A stretch of DNA of 64,000 nucleotides from Ornithinibacillus halotolerans (GTDB lineage: Bacteria > Bacillota > Bacilli > Bacillales > Amphibacillaceae), in contig NZ_BMEY01000014.1 of NCBI RefSeq assembly GCF_014637405.1, forward strand, positions 1 through 64,000, given 5' to 3'. Positions 9,029-16,276 of the stretch are shown one piece after another; position 1 is the first letter of the stretch, and the number at the start of each line of letters is the position of its first letter. The notes below the pieces were generated by a model that did no database searches, was not told the origin of the DNA, and saw only the letters and a list, made by a program, of their open reading frames with translations. The translations under genes were made by a program, and so were the position numbers.

Positions 9029-10390
9029 TTATTTTGGAAAATAAATATGGAATGTTGTACCGACATCAACTTCACTTTCTACTTCTATCTTACCTTGATG
9101 CAATTCAACTATATGTTTCACAATCGCTAAACCTAATCCTGTACCACCTGTATTTCGACTTCTTGCCTTATCTACACGGTAAAAGCGTTCAAATATTCTT
9201 GATAAAGATTCTGCTGGTATTCCAATTCCCGTATCTTTCACGATAATATGAATAAACTCTTCTTCATCCACTGCATGTATTCTTACTTCTCCACCTTTTG
9301 GAGTATAGTGAATCGCATTTTCTAGTAAATTGATCATAATTTGTTTAACACTGGTTAATTCTGCCATAAATATCAATTCTTTTGGAACATTTACTTTAAA
9401 TGCTATTTCCTTTTGTTCTAGATGGATGTTCAAAACTTGTATAACTTCTTCAATTATTTTAATAAGGTTCACTTTAGATAATCGGACTTGCGAGTCTTCT
9501 TTTTCTAATCGTGATAATGTTAGTAAATCTTGAATTAACATTTGGAGTCGTTTACTCTCTTCGTTAATAATACTTAAGAAATGACGTGCTGTATCTTTAT
9601 CATTAATATCTTCTTCTAACAACGTTTCCGAAAATCCTCGAATCGAAGTAATCGGTGTTTTCAACTCGTGAGATACATTGGCAACAAAATCTTTCCTCAT
9701 TCTTTCCAATTTCTTTAATTCAGTAATATCGTATAAGACTAAGATTCCGCCTTTTAACATATTACGATCATCAAATATTGGCGCACCGATTACTTCAAAG
9801 TACTGCTTGGTCTGATTAGAAATGATAATAGAATCTTTTACATTTTGTTCATAAAGAAACGTTTGTTGAATCGTCTTATGCAACGTATCATTTTCTAATA
9901 CATCGTAATATAAATAACCGACGTAATCCTTTTCAGTTTTTCCAAAAATGTGTAAGAAATTTTTATTTACTAGATGAATATATCCCTTTTCATCGACTAA
10001 AATTAAGCCACTTTGAATATTTTCAATAACGGTTGATAATTGCTCCGCGTGAATTTTTTCATTAAATGATAATTCACTTAAACTGCGAGCTAATTTATTA
10101 ATTTTCATTAATAAGGAGGCCATACTGCCAGTAACAGGATGATGCATTCTCGCACTAAAGTTTCCTTTAACTAATTCATCTAATGTATCCGTTGCTTTTT
10201 TAATTGGCTTCACATATTTATCAAAAACATAATGAAGCATCATCATTAAAATCAAATATTCAGTGAGTAATACTAGAACGACGACAATATAATTATTCGT
10301 AAATTGAATAAATATCAAACCAGAAATTATAATGATAAGCAAAATGATTAGTGCATATCGAATAATTGGTTTTAATGTCAATTGCCTCAC
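9029..10390 (-). CDS. phoR: Two-component sensor histidine kinase PhoR, short form
   Basis: Membrane kinase that phosphorylates PhoP under phosphate limitation. Two hydrophobic segments (about 11-30 and 34-55) are separated by only a few residues. They are followed by HAMP (about 56-105), PAS (about 115-215), HisKA with phospho-acceptor H241 in NVSHELKTP, and HATPase motifs (ENAIHYT, DTGIGIP, GGTGLGLAI). B. subtilis PhoR has about 579 aa with an extracytoplasmic sensor domain. This one has 453 aa and no room for one. The start is GTG at 10390, with GGAGG 7 bases upstream, overlapping the phoP stop by 4 bases. Confidence 0.85.
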   Translation of the reverse strand: MRQLTLKPIIRYALIILLIIIISGLIFIQFTNNYIVVVLVLLTEYLILMMMLHYVFDKYVKPIKKATDTLDELVKGNFSARMHHPVTGSMASLLMKINKLARSLSELSFNEKIHAEQLSTVIENIQSGLILVDEKGYIHLVNKNFLHIFGKTEKDYVGYLYYDVLENDTLHKTIQQTFLYEQNVKDSIIISNQTKQYFEVIGAPIFDDRNMLKGGILVLYDITELKKLERMRKDFVANVSHELKTPITSIRGFSETLLEEDINDKDTARHFLSIINEESKRLQMLIQDLLTLSRLEKEDSQVRLSKVNLIKIIEEVIQVLNIHLEQKEIAFKVNVPKELIFMAELTSVKQIMINLLENAIHYTPKGGEVRIHAVDEEEFIHIIVKDTGIGIPAESLSRIFERFYRVDKARSRNTGGTGLGLAIVKHIVELHQGKIEVESEVDVGTTFHIYFPK

Positions 10391-11076
10391 ACTGGGTCCT
10401 CCATTTTATAACCTAATCCACGGATCGTTTTAATATATATTGGCTTTTTAGTATTAGGCTCAATTTTTTCTCGAAGGTGACTGACATGTACGTCAACTAT
10501 TCTTGTATCACCTACAAAGTCATAATCCCAAACCGCACTTAATAGTTGATCTCTTGATAACACTTTCCCCTTGTGAGTTGCTAAATAATGTAGTAATTCA
10601 AACTCTTTTCGCGTGAATGTTAATACTTCTCCGTCTTTCTCCGCTTCATAACGTTCTGGATATATGGTAATGTCACCTACTACAAACTGCTTTGATTGAG
10701 CAGGCGTATTCTTTGAACGTCTTAAGATTGCTTTAATTCTTGCAATTACTTCTTTTGGGCTAAAAGGCTTTGTTAAGTAATCATCAGCACCCATTTCCAA
10801 ACCAAGAATCTTATCTATTTCATCATCTCTCGCAGTTAGCATTAAGACGGGTGTTTCTATTTGCTGTATTCTTAACTGTTTACAAACCTCCATCCCATCC
10901 ATCCCTGGGAGCATTAAGTCAAGAATAATAAAATCATAATTATTGTTTTCGGCTTTTTGAACTGCCTCTAATCCATCATAAGCAACATCGGTGACATAGC
11001 CAGCTTTTTCCAAGTTATATTGTAATAATGTTACGATAGATTTTTCGTCATCGACAATAAGTATGTTTTCATTCAT
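10387..11076 (-). CDS. phoP: Response regulator PhoP (OmpR/PhoB family)
   Basis: DNA-binding response regulator of the phosphate-starvation regulon. The receiver domain has the acidic pocket DDE (9-11), phospho-acceptor D53 in ILDLMLPG and K in TKPF. The winged-helix output domain spans about 130-229 (VWDYDFVGDTRIVDVHVSHLREKIE; TIRGLGYKM). 229 aa. The stop overlaps the phoR start (GTGA), giving translational coupling. The call of PhoP rather than WalR or another OmpR member rests on the phoPR-polA-mutM order, as in B. subtilis. Confidence 0.9.
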   Translation of the reverse strand: MNENILIVDDEKSIVTLLQYNLEKAGYVTDVAYDGLEAVQKAENNNYDFIILDLMLPGMDGMEVCKQLRIQQIETPVLMLTARDDEIDKILGLEMGADDYLTKPFSPKEVIARIKAILRRSKNTPAQSKQFVVGDITIYPERYEAEKDGEVLTFTRKEFELLHYLATHKGKVLSRDQLLSAVWDYDFVGDTRIVDVHVSHLREKIEPNTKKPIYIKTIRGLGYKMEDPV

Positions 11077-11230
11077 GCTATCAATTCCCCATTTCCATTA
11101 TGTTACGAACTTTAATTCTACTATTATCTTACAATGAAACTAGGATAAAGAAAATGGTAGAAAGCTATTGTAAACAAATCTTTACATTGACTAGTGTACA
11201 CAATCTGTATTAATACAATTAAAATTGAAG

Positions 11231-11252
11231 GAGGTAGCTTAAGAACTACCTC
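11231..11252 (-). terminator. Possible weak terminator after the ABC-F gene
   Basis: GAGGTAG (11231-11237) pairs with CTACCTC (11246-11252). The U-tract on the minus strand is interrupted, so it may be leaky and allow some read-through towards phoP. Confidence 0.45.
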
Positions 11253-11263
11253 ATCATTGGCTA

Positions 11264-12727
11264 TTATGTTACTTCCGTAAATGTCTTATCTCTCGGATTG
11301 ATTTCATATTGAACATCTGCAACATTTGCGATAAACGCCTTATCATGGCTTACAGAAATAATAGTCTCACTATACCCATGAATAAAAGTTTCTAATGCCT
11401 CTCGTGCATGAATATCTAAGAAATTTGTTGGTTCATCTAGTAGCAATACGTTAAACTCTCCAAGAAACAACTCACATAATCTAAGTCGAACTGCTTCACC
11501 ACCACTAATATCATTTACTTTTTTATACAGATCCGTACCAGAGAATTGCATTTTATGAAGAATAGTCCTTAGAATACCTTCGCTCTGTTCTGAACGATTT
11601 TTTAAATAGGATAAAATAGTTTCATTGGTGTTAAATCGATAACCCATTTGTGTAAAATAACCAATTTTCACCTTAGGTGATATAATTAATCCATCTCCTT
11701 TATTAGCAATATGGTTTAGGAAGGTACTTTTTCCCGAACCATTTGGACCAGTGATTGCTATTTTCTTACCCAGTGGAAACTGAAAATTAGCTTCATCTAT
11801 TAATACTCTATTTCCTATTGTTAGCTTAAATCCAGTTGCCATAATTGGAAATTTATTATATATCGTTATTGACTTGGATTGGTTGAAAATAATTGGTCTC
11901 TCTTCCTGAATAGGTTTTATTTCATCGAGCTTTTTTATCCGATGTTCCATAGATTTTGCTGCTCTATATATTGCTTTTTGACTTGATGATTTTGATTTAC
12001 TTTTCCCTAATCGGCTTGGTTTTTCTTTCGCTTTTTGTTTTGATTTACCATCATTCCGAAGTAATTTCTCTGCTTTTTCCTTTTTCTTTTGGATTGCCAT
12101 TTCTAACCTGTTTTTTTCACTTGTATATTTTTCATGTGCTTCGATTATTTGCTTTAACTCTATATTCTTTTCCTTCTCATAGTCTGAATAATTACCTTTA
12201 TATACTCTAATCACACCATCTGCCACTTCCCAAATCGTTGTAACAACTTGATCTAACAAACTACGGTCATGACTAACTAAAATCATTGCGCCATAATAAT
12301 ATTCTAATTGTTCAATTAAAAAAGAGATTCCAGCCTGGTCCATATGTGTAGTTGGTTCATCAAGCAATAAGGCCTCATAATAGTCTGTAAATACATTTGC
12401 TAGTTTAAGTTTTGCCTGCTCGCCACCACTAGAATTGTGTTCAATACCCGAAATACCTAATTTCGATAGTAATTCGCCATCAGCACCAGTATGTTGTGGT
12501 GCTGATAACTGTTCAAAATAAGCAGGCTCTACATGCCGAATAACTTTACCAGTAGTTGGAACAATCTCTCCAGCAAGTAGTTTAATAATTGTACTCTTTC
12601 CTGCCCCGTTCTTGCCAACAATTCCAATTCGGTCAAATTGATGAACAGCTAATCTATCAATTTTAATTATTTCTTTGTCAAAATAACTTATTAAAATATC
12701 CTCTAATTCAAATATAATTCTATCCAT
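11264..12727 (-). CDS. Msr-type antibiotic-resistance ABC-F ribosomal protection protein
   Basis: Soluble ABC-F ATPase with two nucleotide-binding domains and no membrane domain. The first has Walker A GKNGAGKST (38-46), signature SSGGEQ (99-104) and Walker B LLDEPTTHMD, where most ABC-F proteins read EPTNHLD. A long lysine-rich linker (about 190-280) should reach the peptidyl-transferase centre. The second has GPNGSGKST, ISGGEAVRL and DEPTNFLD. Recalled comparison with staphylococcal Msr(A) (488 aa; here 487) shows matching segments around YFEQL, GGE.AK.KLANV, the NxxPI..xxL.. block and the final T. Msr proteins displace macrolides and streptogramin B from the ribosome. The upstream leader peptides support macrolide induction. 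The substrate range is inferred. It sits where mdh lies in B. subtilis. Confidence 0.87.
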   Translation of the reverse strand: MDRIIFELEDILISYFDKEIIKIDRLAVHQFDRIGIVGKNGAGKSTIIKLLAGEIVPTTGKVIRHVEPAYFEQLSAPQHTGADGELLSKLGISGIEHNSSGGEQAKLKLANVFTDYYEALLLDEPTTHMDQAGISFLIEQLEYYYGAMILVSHDRSLLDQVVTTIWEVADGVIRVYKGNYSDYEKEKNIELKQIIEAHEKYTSEKNRLEMAIQKKKEKAEKLLRNDGKSKQKAKEKPSRLGKSKSKSSSQKAIYRAAKSMEHRIKKLDEIKPIQEERPIIFNQSKSITIYNKFPIMATGFKLTIGNRVLIDEANFQFPLGKKIAITGPNGSGKSTFLNHIANKGDGLIISPKVKIGYFTQMGYRFNTNETILSYLKNRSEQSEGILRTILHKMQFSGTDLYKKVNDISGGEAVRLRLCELFLGEFNVLLLDEPTNFLDIHAREALETFIHGYSETIISVSHDKAFIANVADVQYEINPRDKTFTEVT

Positions 12728-12750
12728 TTTTATCCTACCTCCCGAAATTA

Positions 12751-12809
12751 TTCGTATCGATAGCTAGGATCGATACAAGCTAGTTTTGAATAACTCAACT
12801 CGTATCAAT
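12751..12809 (-). promoter_or_regulatory. Competing RNA arms between leader ORF 2 and the ABC-F gene
   Basis: Three arms are visible in the minus-strand RNA: arm 1 (12797-12809), arm 2 (12769-12781) and arm 3 (12751-12761). Arm 2 can pair with arm 1 over 13 positions including three wobbles, or with arm 3 over about 10 positions. The two folds exclude each other. Arm 1 overlaps the end of leader ORF 2, so a ribosome stalled there would cover it. The gene's ribosome site (GGGAGGTAGG, 12734-12743) lies 7 bases beyond arm 3. I could not show which fold exposes it. Confidence 0.6.
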
Positions 12810-12825
12810 AGAATAATAATGTCAT
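12805..12825 (-). CDS. Leader peptide 2, MTLLFY
   Basis: A 6-codon open frame with a near-consensus ribosome site AAGGAGG (12833-12839) spaced 7 bases from the ATG, ending in TGA. It starts about 100 bases upstream of the ABC-F start. The peptide recalls MYLIFM, the erythromycin-sensing leader of msrD as I remember it: tiny and hydrophobic with an aromatic residue. Its last codons overlap arm 1 of the competing hairpins. The role as a stalling peptide is inferred from the ribosome site, position and structure. Confidence 0.65.
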   Translation of the reverse strand: MTLLFY

Positions 12826-12850
12826 CTAATTTCCTCCTTAACACAAAGAA

Positions 12851-12882
12851 AGACCCCCTATCTGTGAGAAGAATGGGGGTCT
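12851..12882 (-). terminator. Leader terminator-like hairpin T2
   Basis: AGACCCCC (12851-12858) pairs with GGGGGTCT (12875-12882), a GC-rich 8-bp stem with a 16-base loop. On the minus strand it is followed by a broken U-tract (TTTCTTTG). It lies between T1 and leader peptide 2. Confidence 0.6.
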
Positions 12883-12925
12883 ACATAGGAACTACTTACT
12901 TCATGTTCACTGGTCTAAAAACAAA

Positions 12926-12955
12926 AAGAAAGACGCCAATAATCGCGCCTTTCTT
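12926..12955 (-). terminator. Leader terminator T1
   Basis: AAGAAAG.CGC (12926-12936) pairs with GCG.CTTTCTT (12945-12955) around an 8-base loop. On the minus strand the RNA continues with a strong U-tract (five T, G, five T). It lies within the ABC-F leader, downstream of leader peptide 1, and is a candidate transcription attenuator. Confidence 0.7.
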
Positions 12956-13050
12956 CTACATCTTCAATCCGATTTAGTTGAAAAATGTTAAAAGTGGACA
13001 GACTATTCCCGTTACTCTATCTCACAGACAGAGTCTTTGAACGTATAAAA

Positions 13051-13083
13051 TTACGAGTTCAAAGTGGGAAAACGAAGTCTCAC
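13051..13083 (-). CDS. Leader peptide 1, MRLRFPTLNS (macrolide-stalling type)
   Basis: A 10-codon open frame starting with GTG at 13083, with TAGGAGGG (13093-13100) about 10 bases upstream. The peptide MRLRFPTLNS matches nine of ten residues of the C-terminal part of the ErmD leader (MTHSMRLRFPTLNQ, from memory). The R-L-R arrangement is the established macrolide arrest motif (+x+). The tail of the ORF (GTTCAAAG, 13057-13064) can pair with CTTTGAAC at 13035-13042, so a stalled ribosome would break that hairpin. This gives direct support for drug-responsive control of the downstream ABC-F gene. Confidence 0.8.
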   Translation of the reverse strand: MRLRFPTLNS

Positions 13084-13117
13084 GATTAACAACCCTCCTA
13101 ACATTTACATTAATGTA

Positions 13118-13147
13118 ATTGTAGCTCAAGGTAGTGACGAAAGTCAA
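13118..13147 (-). promoter_or_regulatory. Sigma-A promoter of the ABC-F leader
   Basis: On the minus strand, -35 TTGACT (13142-13147) and -10 TACAAT (13118-13123) are separated by 18 bases. The predicted start is near 13111, just upstream of leader peptide 1. This gives an untranslated leader of about 380 bases before the ABC-F gene. Confidence 0.75.
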
Positions 13148-13204
13148 GGTACTATAAAGCATGCCAATAATTCATCTCTAAGTACAATACTGGGATAAAT
13201 AATT

Positions 13205-13422
13205 AATGGCACTTCCCCATTATTCATTTCAATCCAGAAGACTCCGTTAAATGATGTATGGTACTTCCTCATTATTCATTTCAAACCAGAAAACTCCGCT
13301 AAATGATGTATGGCACTTACCCATTATTCATTTCACCCAGAAGACTCCGCTAAGTGATGTATGGCACTTCCCCATTATTCATTTCATTCCAGAAGACTGT
13401 ACTAAATGATGAATGGCACTTA
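13205..13422. repeat. Tandem repeat, about 52-bp unit, four copies plus a partial
   Basis: Units begin with ATGGCACTT or ATGGTACTT at 13205, 13258, 13310, 13361 and 13413 (partial), with periods of 53, 52, 51 and 52. Each unit is itself an imperfect palindrome: CATTATTCATTT near the start faces AAATGATGTATGG near the end, around CAGAAGACTCCG. No coding frame or phage-like features are seen. The array lies between the ABC-F promoter and the icd terminator. Confidence 0.85.
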
Positions 13423-13431
13423 CATAAAAAA

Positions 13432-13471
13432 AGAGCCTTCCCCTACTAAAGATTTAGTAGGGGAAGGCTCT
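13432..13471 (-). terminator. Terminator after icd
   Basis: A perfect 19-bp stem (13432-13450 with 13453-13471) forms a strong hairpin, followed on the minus strand by T7. It lies 15 bases past the icd stop. Confidence 0.9.
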
Positions 13472-13485
13472 ATATTTATTGTCAA

Positions 13486-14760
13486 TTATTCCATATTCTT
13501 AATTAATTCATCAGCGAACTCAGAACATTTAACTTCTGTTGCGCCTTCCATTAGACGAGCAAAGTCATAAGTAACTACTTTAGAAGCAATTGTTTTATCC
13601 ATTGCTTTCGTGATTAGATCTCCTGCTTCTCTCCATCCTAGGTGTTCAAGCATTAGTACACCAGAAAGAATTACAGATGATGGGTTAACTTTATCTAATC
13701 CTGCATATTTAGGTGCTGTACCATGAGTTGCTTCAAAGATAGCATGACCAGTGTTATAGTTAATATTTGCTCCAGGAGCAATTCCGATACCACCAACTTG
13801 TGCAGCTAGTGCATCAGAAATATAGTCACCATTTAAGTTCATTGTAGCAACTACATCAAATTCTCTTGGACGAGTTAGGATTTGTTGTAAGAAGATATCA
13901 GCAATTGCATCTTTAACGATGATTTTACCAGCTGCTTCAGCATCAGCTTGTGCTTTATTAGCTGCATCTTTACCATCTTTTTCAGCGATGCGATCATATT
14001 CAGCCCATGTGAATACTTTGTCACCAAATTCTTCTTCAGCCACTTCGTATCCCCAAAGTTTGAAAGCACCTTCTGTGAATTTCATAATGTTACCTTTATG
14101 AACTAGAGTTACACTCTTACGTCCTTCGTTAAGTGCATATTCGATTGCAGAACGTACTAGACGTTTAGTACCTTCTTCTGAAACTGGCTTAATACCAATC
14201 CCTGAAGTTTCTGGGAAGCGGATTTTATGTACTCCCATTTCATTTTTTAAGAATTCTACAACTTTCTTAACTTCATCAGAGCCTTTTTGCCATTCAATAC
14301 CAGCATAAATGTCTTCTGTGTTTTCACGGAAGATAACCATATCTACATCTTCAGGACGTTTTACTGGAGAAGGTACACCTTCAAAGTAACGTACTGGACG
14401 TAAGCAAGTAAATAGGTCTAGCTCTTGACGTAATGCAACGTTTAAAGAACGAATTCCGCCACCGATTGGTGTTGTAAGAGGCCCTTTAATAGCAATTTTG
14501 TACTCATCAATTTTCTCTAAAGTTTCTTTTGGTAACCATTCGCCAGTTTTGTTGTATGCTTTTTCCCCAGCATAAACTTCTAACCATTCAATTTTCTTAG
14601 TTCCGTTATAAGCCTTTTCAACTGCAGCTTCTAATACACGACTTGCAGCTGCCCAAATATCAGGACCAGTTCCATCACCTTCAATAAAAGGAATAACTGG
14701 GTTATTTGGAACATTCATTTTTCCATTTGCTTCAACAGTAATTTTTTCACCTTGTGTCAT
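13486..14760 (-). CDS. icd: Isocitrate dehydrogenase (NADP+)
   Basis: TCA-cycle enzyme that oxidatively decarboxylates isocitrate to 2-oxoglutarate. Visible are the family N-terminus [14 protein letters not shown], the substrate loop [22 protein letters not shown] and the Mg site NLNGDYISD. The NADP-type cofactor region is HGTAPKYAG...GYNT-like ([19 protein letters not shown]). 424 aa, matching B. subtilis Icd (423). It is 81 bases downstream of citZ with an intergenic hairpin and ends at a strong terminator. The mdh gene that follows icd in B. subtilis is not present. Confidence 0.96.
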   Translation of the reverse strand: MTQGEKITVEANGKMNVPNNPVIPFIEGDGTGPDIWAAASRVLEAAVEKAYNGTKKIEWLEVYAGEKAYNKTGEWLPKETLEKIDEYKIAIKGPLTTPIGGGIRSLNVALRQELDLFTCLRPVRYFEGVPSPVKRPEDVDMVIFRENTEDIYAGIEWQKGSDEVKKVVEFLKNEMGVHKIRFPETSGIGIKPVSEEGTKRLVRSAIEYALNEGRKSVTLVHKGNIMKFTEGAFKLWGYEVAEEEFGDKVFTWAEYDRIAEKDGKDAANKAQADAEAAGKIIVKDAIADIFLQQILTRPREFDVVATMNLNGDYISDALAAQVGGIGIAPGANINYNTGHAIFEATHGTAPKYAGLDKVNPSSVILSGVLMLEHLGWREAGDLITKAMDKTIASKVVTYDFARLMEGATEVKCSEFADELIKNME

Positions 14761-14794
14761 TATAATTCCTCCTAAGTCTAGTAGCTTATCAAAG

Positions 14795-14819
14795 TAATAG
14801 CCGGATTATCCGGCTATTA
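14795..14819 (-). terminator. Hairpin between citZ and icd
   Basis: Perfect 12-bp arms (14795-14806, 14808-14819) around one central base. No clear U-tract follows on the minus strand, so it is more likely a partial terminator or an mRNA-processing/stability hairpin than a full stop. Confidence 0.55.
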
Positions 14820-14841
14820 GAAATAACAGTAATTGTTTTTC

Positions 14842-15957
14842 TTAGCGTTGGTCAATATGGATATATTCTTGTGTATTCGGTCCTACATATTCTGCACGTG
14901 GACGGATTAGACGGTTGTTTGAATATTGTTCTAAAATATGTGCAATCCAACCAGATACACGGCTCATTGCAAAGATTGGCGTGAATAAATCATGATCAAT
15001 CTCTAGGCTATGATATACAGACGCAGAATAGAAATCTACGTTTGCTGGTAGACCTTTTTCTTGTTTAATATATTCCTCAATTTTAACAGACATATTGTAC
15101 CATTTTTCCTGGCCAGTAAGCGCTGTTAATTGTTTAGACATCTTTTGTAAATGTTTTGCTCTTGGATCACCATTACGATATACACGATGTCCCATTCCCA
15201 TAATTTTTTCTTTATTTGCTAACTTCTCTTGCACATATGGAAGCGCATTTTCTTCTTCTCCAATTTCAGTTAGCATTTTCATTACTTGTTCGTTTGCTCC
15301 ACCATGTAGAGGGCCTTTTAGAGCACCAATCGCTGCAGTAATGCCTGAATACATATCTGATAGCGTTGCCACACATACTCTAGCAGTAAACGTAGATGCA
15401 TTTAATTCATGGTCCGCATGTAATACTAATGCTTTATTAATAGCTTCTACTTCGATTTCATTTGGTTTTTCACCTTTTAACATATATAAAAAGTTTTCAG
15501 CGTAACTTACATCTTTTAATGGTTTAACAGGGTCTTTCCCTTGTCTAATTCTAGAAAATGCAGCTACAACAGTAGCTATTTTAGCTTGTAGACGAACTGC
15601 TTTACGAACATTAGCTTCCTCTTCCATTACGTCAGCCTCTTCATCATACAACCCTAGTAATGAAATAGAAGTTCTTAGAGCAGCCATTGGATGAACTTTT
15701 GATAAATCATAAGAACGCATTTGATCAAGTACTGCATCAGGCACTTCCATGTTATCAGCAAGTTCTTGTTTAAAGGCATCTAATTCAGCTTTTGTCGGTA
15801 ATTTTAAATTCCAAAGCAAGTAAACTACTTCTTCAAAACTTGCATTCTCTGCTAAATCATCAATACGATAGCCTACGTAAGTAAGTTGGTCGTCAATGAT
15901 AGAACTAATTGATGATTGTGTTGCTACTACCCCTTCAAGACCTTTCGTTGCTGTCAT
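14842..15957 (-). CDS. citZ: Citrate synthase
   Basis: Condenses oxaloacetate and acetyl-CoA to citrate. The catalytic triad is recognisable: H218 in GPLHGGANE, H257 in MGHRVYRNGDPR and D308 in NVDFYSASVYH. The ATG at 15957 is chosen, giving 371 aa like B. subtilis CitZ. AAAGGAGAGGG lies 7-8 bases upstream. The longer frame reaching 16089 encodes an unrelated extension. It is the first gene of citZ-icd. A cre-like site and a TATAAT box lie upstream, consistent with the known CcpA repression of citZ. Confidence 0.96.
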   Translation of the reverse strand: MTATKGLEGVVATQSSISSIIDDQLTYVGYRIDDLAENASFEEVVYLLWNLKLPTKAELDAFKQELADNMEVPDAVLDQMRSYDLSKVHPMAALRTSISLLGLYDEEADVMEEEANVRKAVRLQAKIATVVAAFSRIRQGKDPVKPLKDVSYAENFLYMLKGEKPNEIEVEAINKALVLHADHELNASTFTARVCVATLSDMYSGITAAIGALKGPLHGGANEQVMKMLTEIGEEENALPYVQEKLANKEKIMGMGHRVYRNGDPRAKHLQKMSKQLTALTGQEKWYNMSVKIEEYIKQEKGLPANVDFYSASVYHSLEIDHDLFTPIFAMSRVSGWIAHILEQYSNNRLIRPRAEYVGPNTQEYIHIDQR

Positions 15958-16099
15958 AGTTAAACCCTCTCCTTTTTCTATTTGTTCTAACATTAAGAGT
16001 GAAAAAATAATGTTAATTAATGTTGACAATTTCCTACTAAATTTATCGGATATTGCCTGCCCACAATTAATTATAAAGTATTTTCCCATTAATGTGAAA

Positions 16100-16113
16100 T
16101 GAAACCGTTTAAA
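16100..16113 (-). promoter_or_regulatory. Candidate cre (CcpA) site upstream of citZ
   Basis: TGAAACCGTTTAAA fits the cre consensus TGWAANCGNTNWCA at all but one position. It lies about 20 bases downstream of a minus-strand TATAAT (16134-16139), a place where CcpA could block transcription. The rest of the 318-bp citZ-ytvI gap holds the divergent promoter region, and I see no gene in it. Confidence 0.45.
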
Positions 16114-16276
16114 TTTAAATAAATACTGTTGGTATTATAATAAATTGACTAATTAATAGATTGATAGATGAAAGAATTTCATAGAATGCTTAGCTCAAGT
16201 ACTTATATTTCTACCTTTAAGGGCATATATTGAACAATAACTATATGTCTACATTTCAAGTAAATGGGGTATAACA

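Noticed and set aside
13205-13422. CRISPR array
   Set aside because: The repeats are directly adjacent with no unique spacers, units vary in length, and no cas genes are in the window.
13875-14101. Open frames inside icd on both strands
   Set aside because: They lie wholly within the icd coding sequence, have low-complexity products and no ribosome sites.
15095-15505. 136-codon open frame opposite citZ
   Set aside because: Fully antisense within citZ with no ribosome site.
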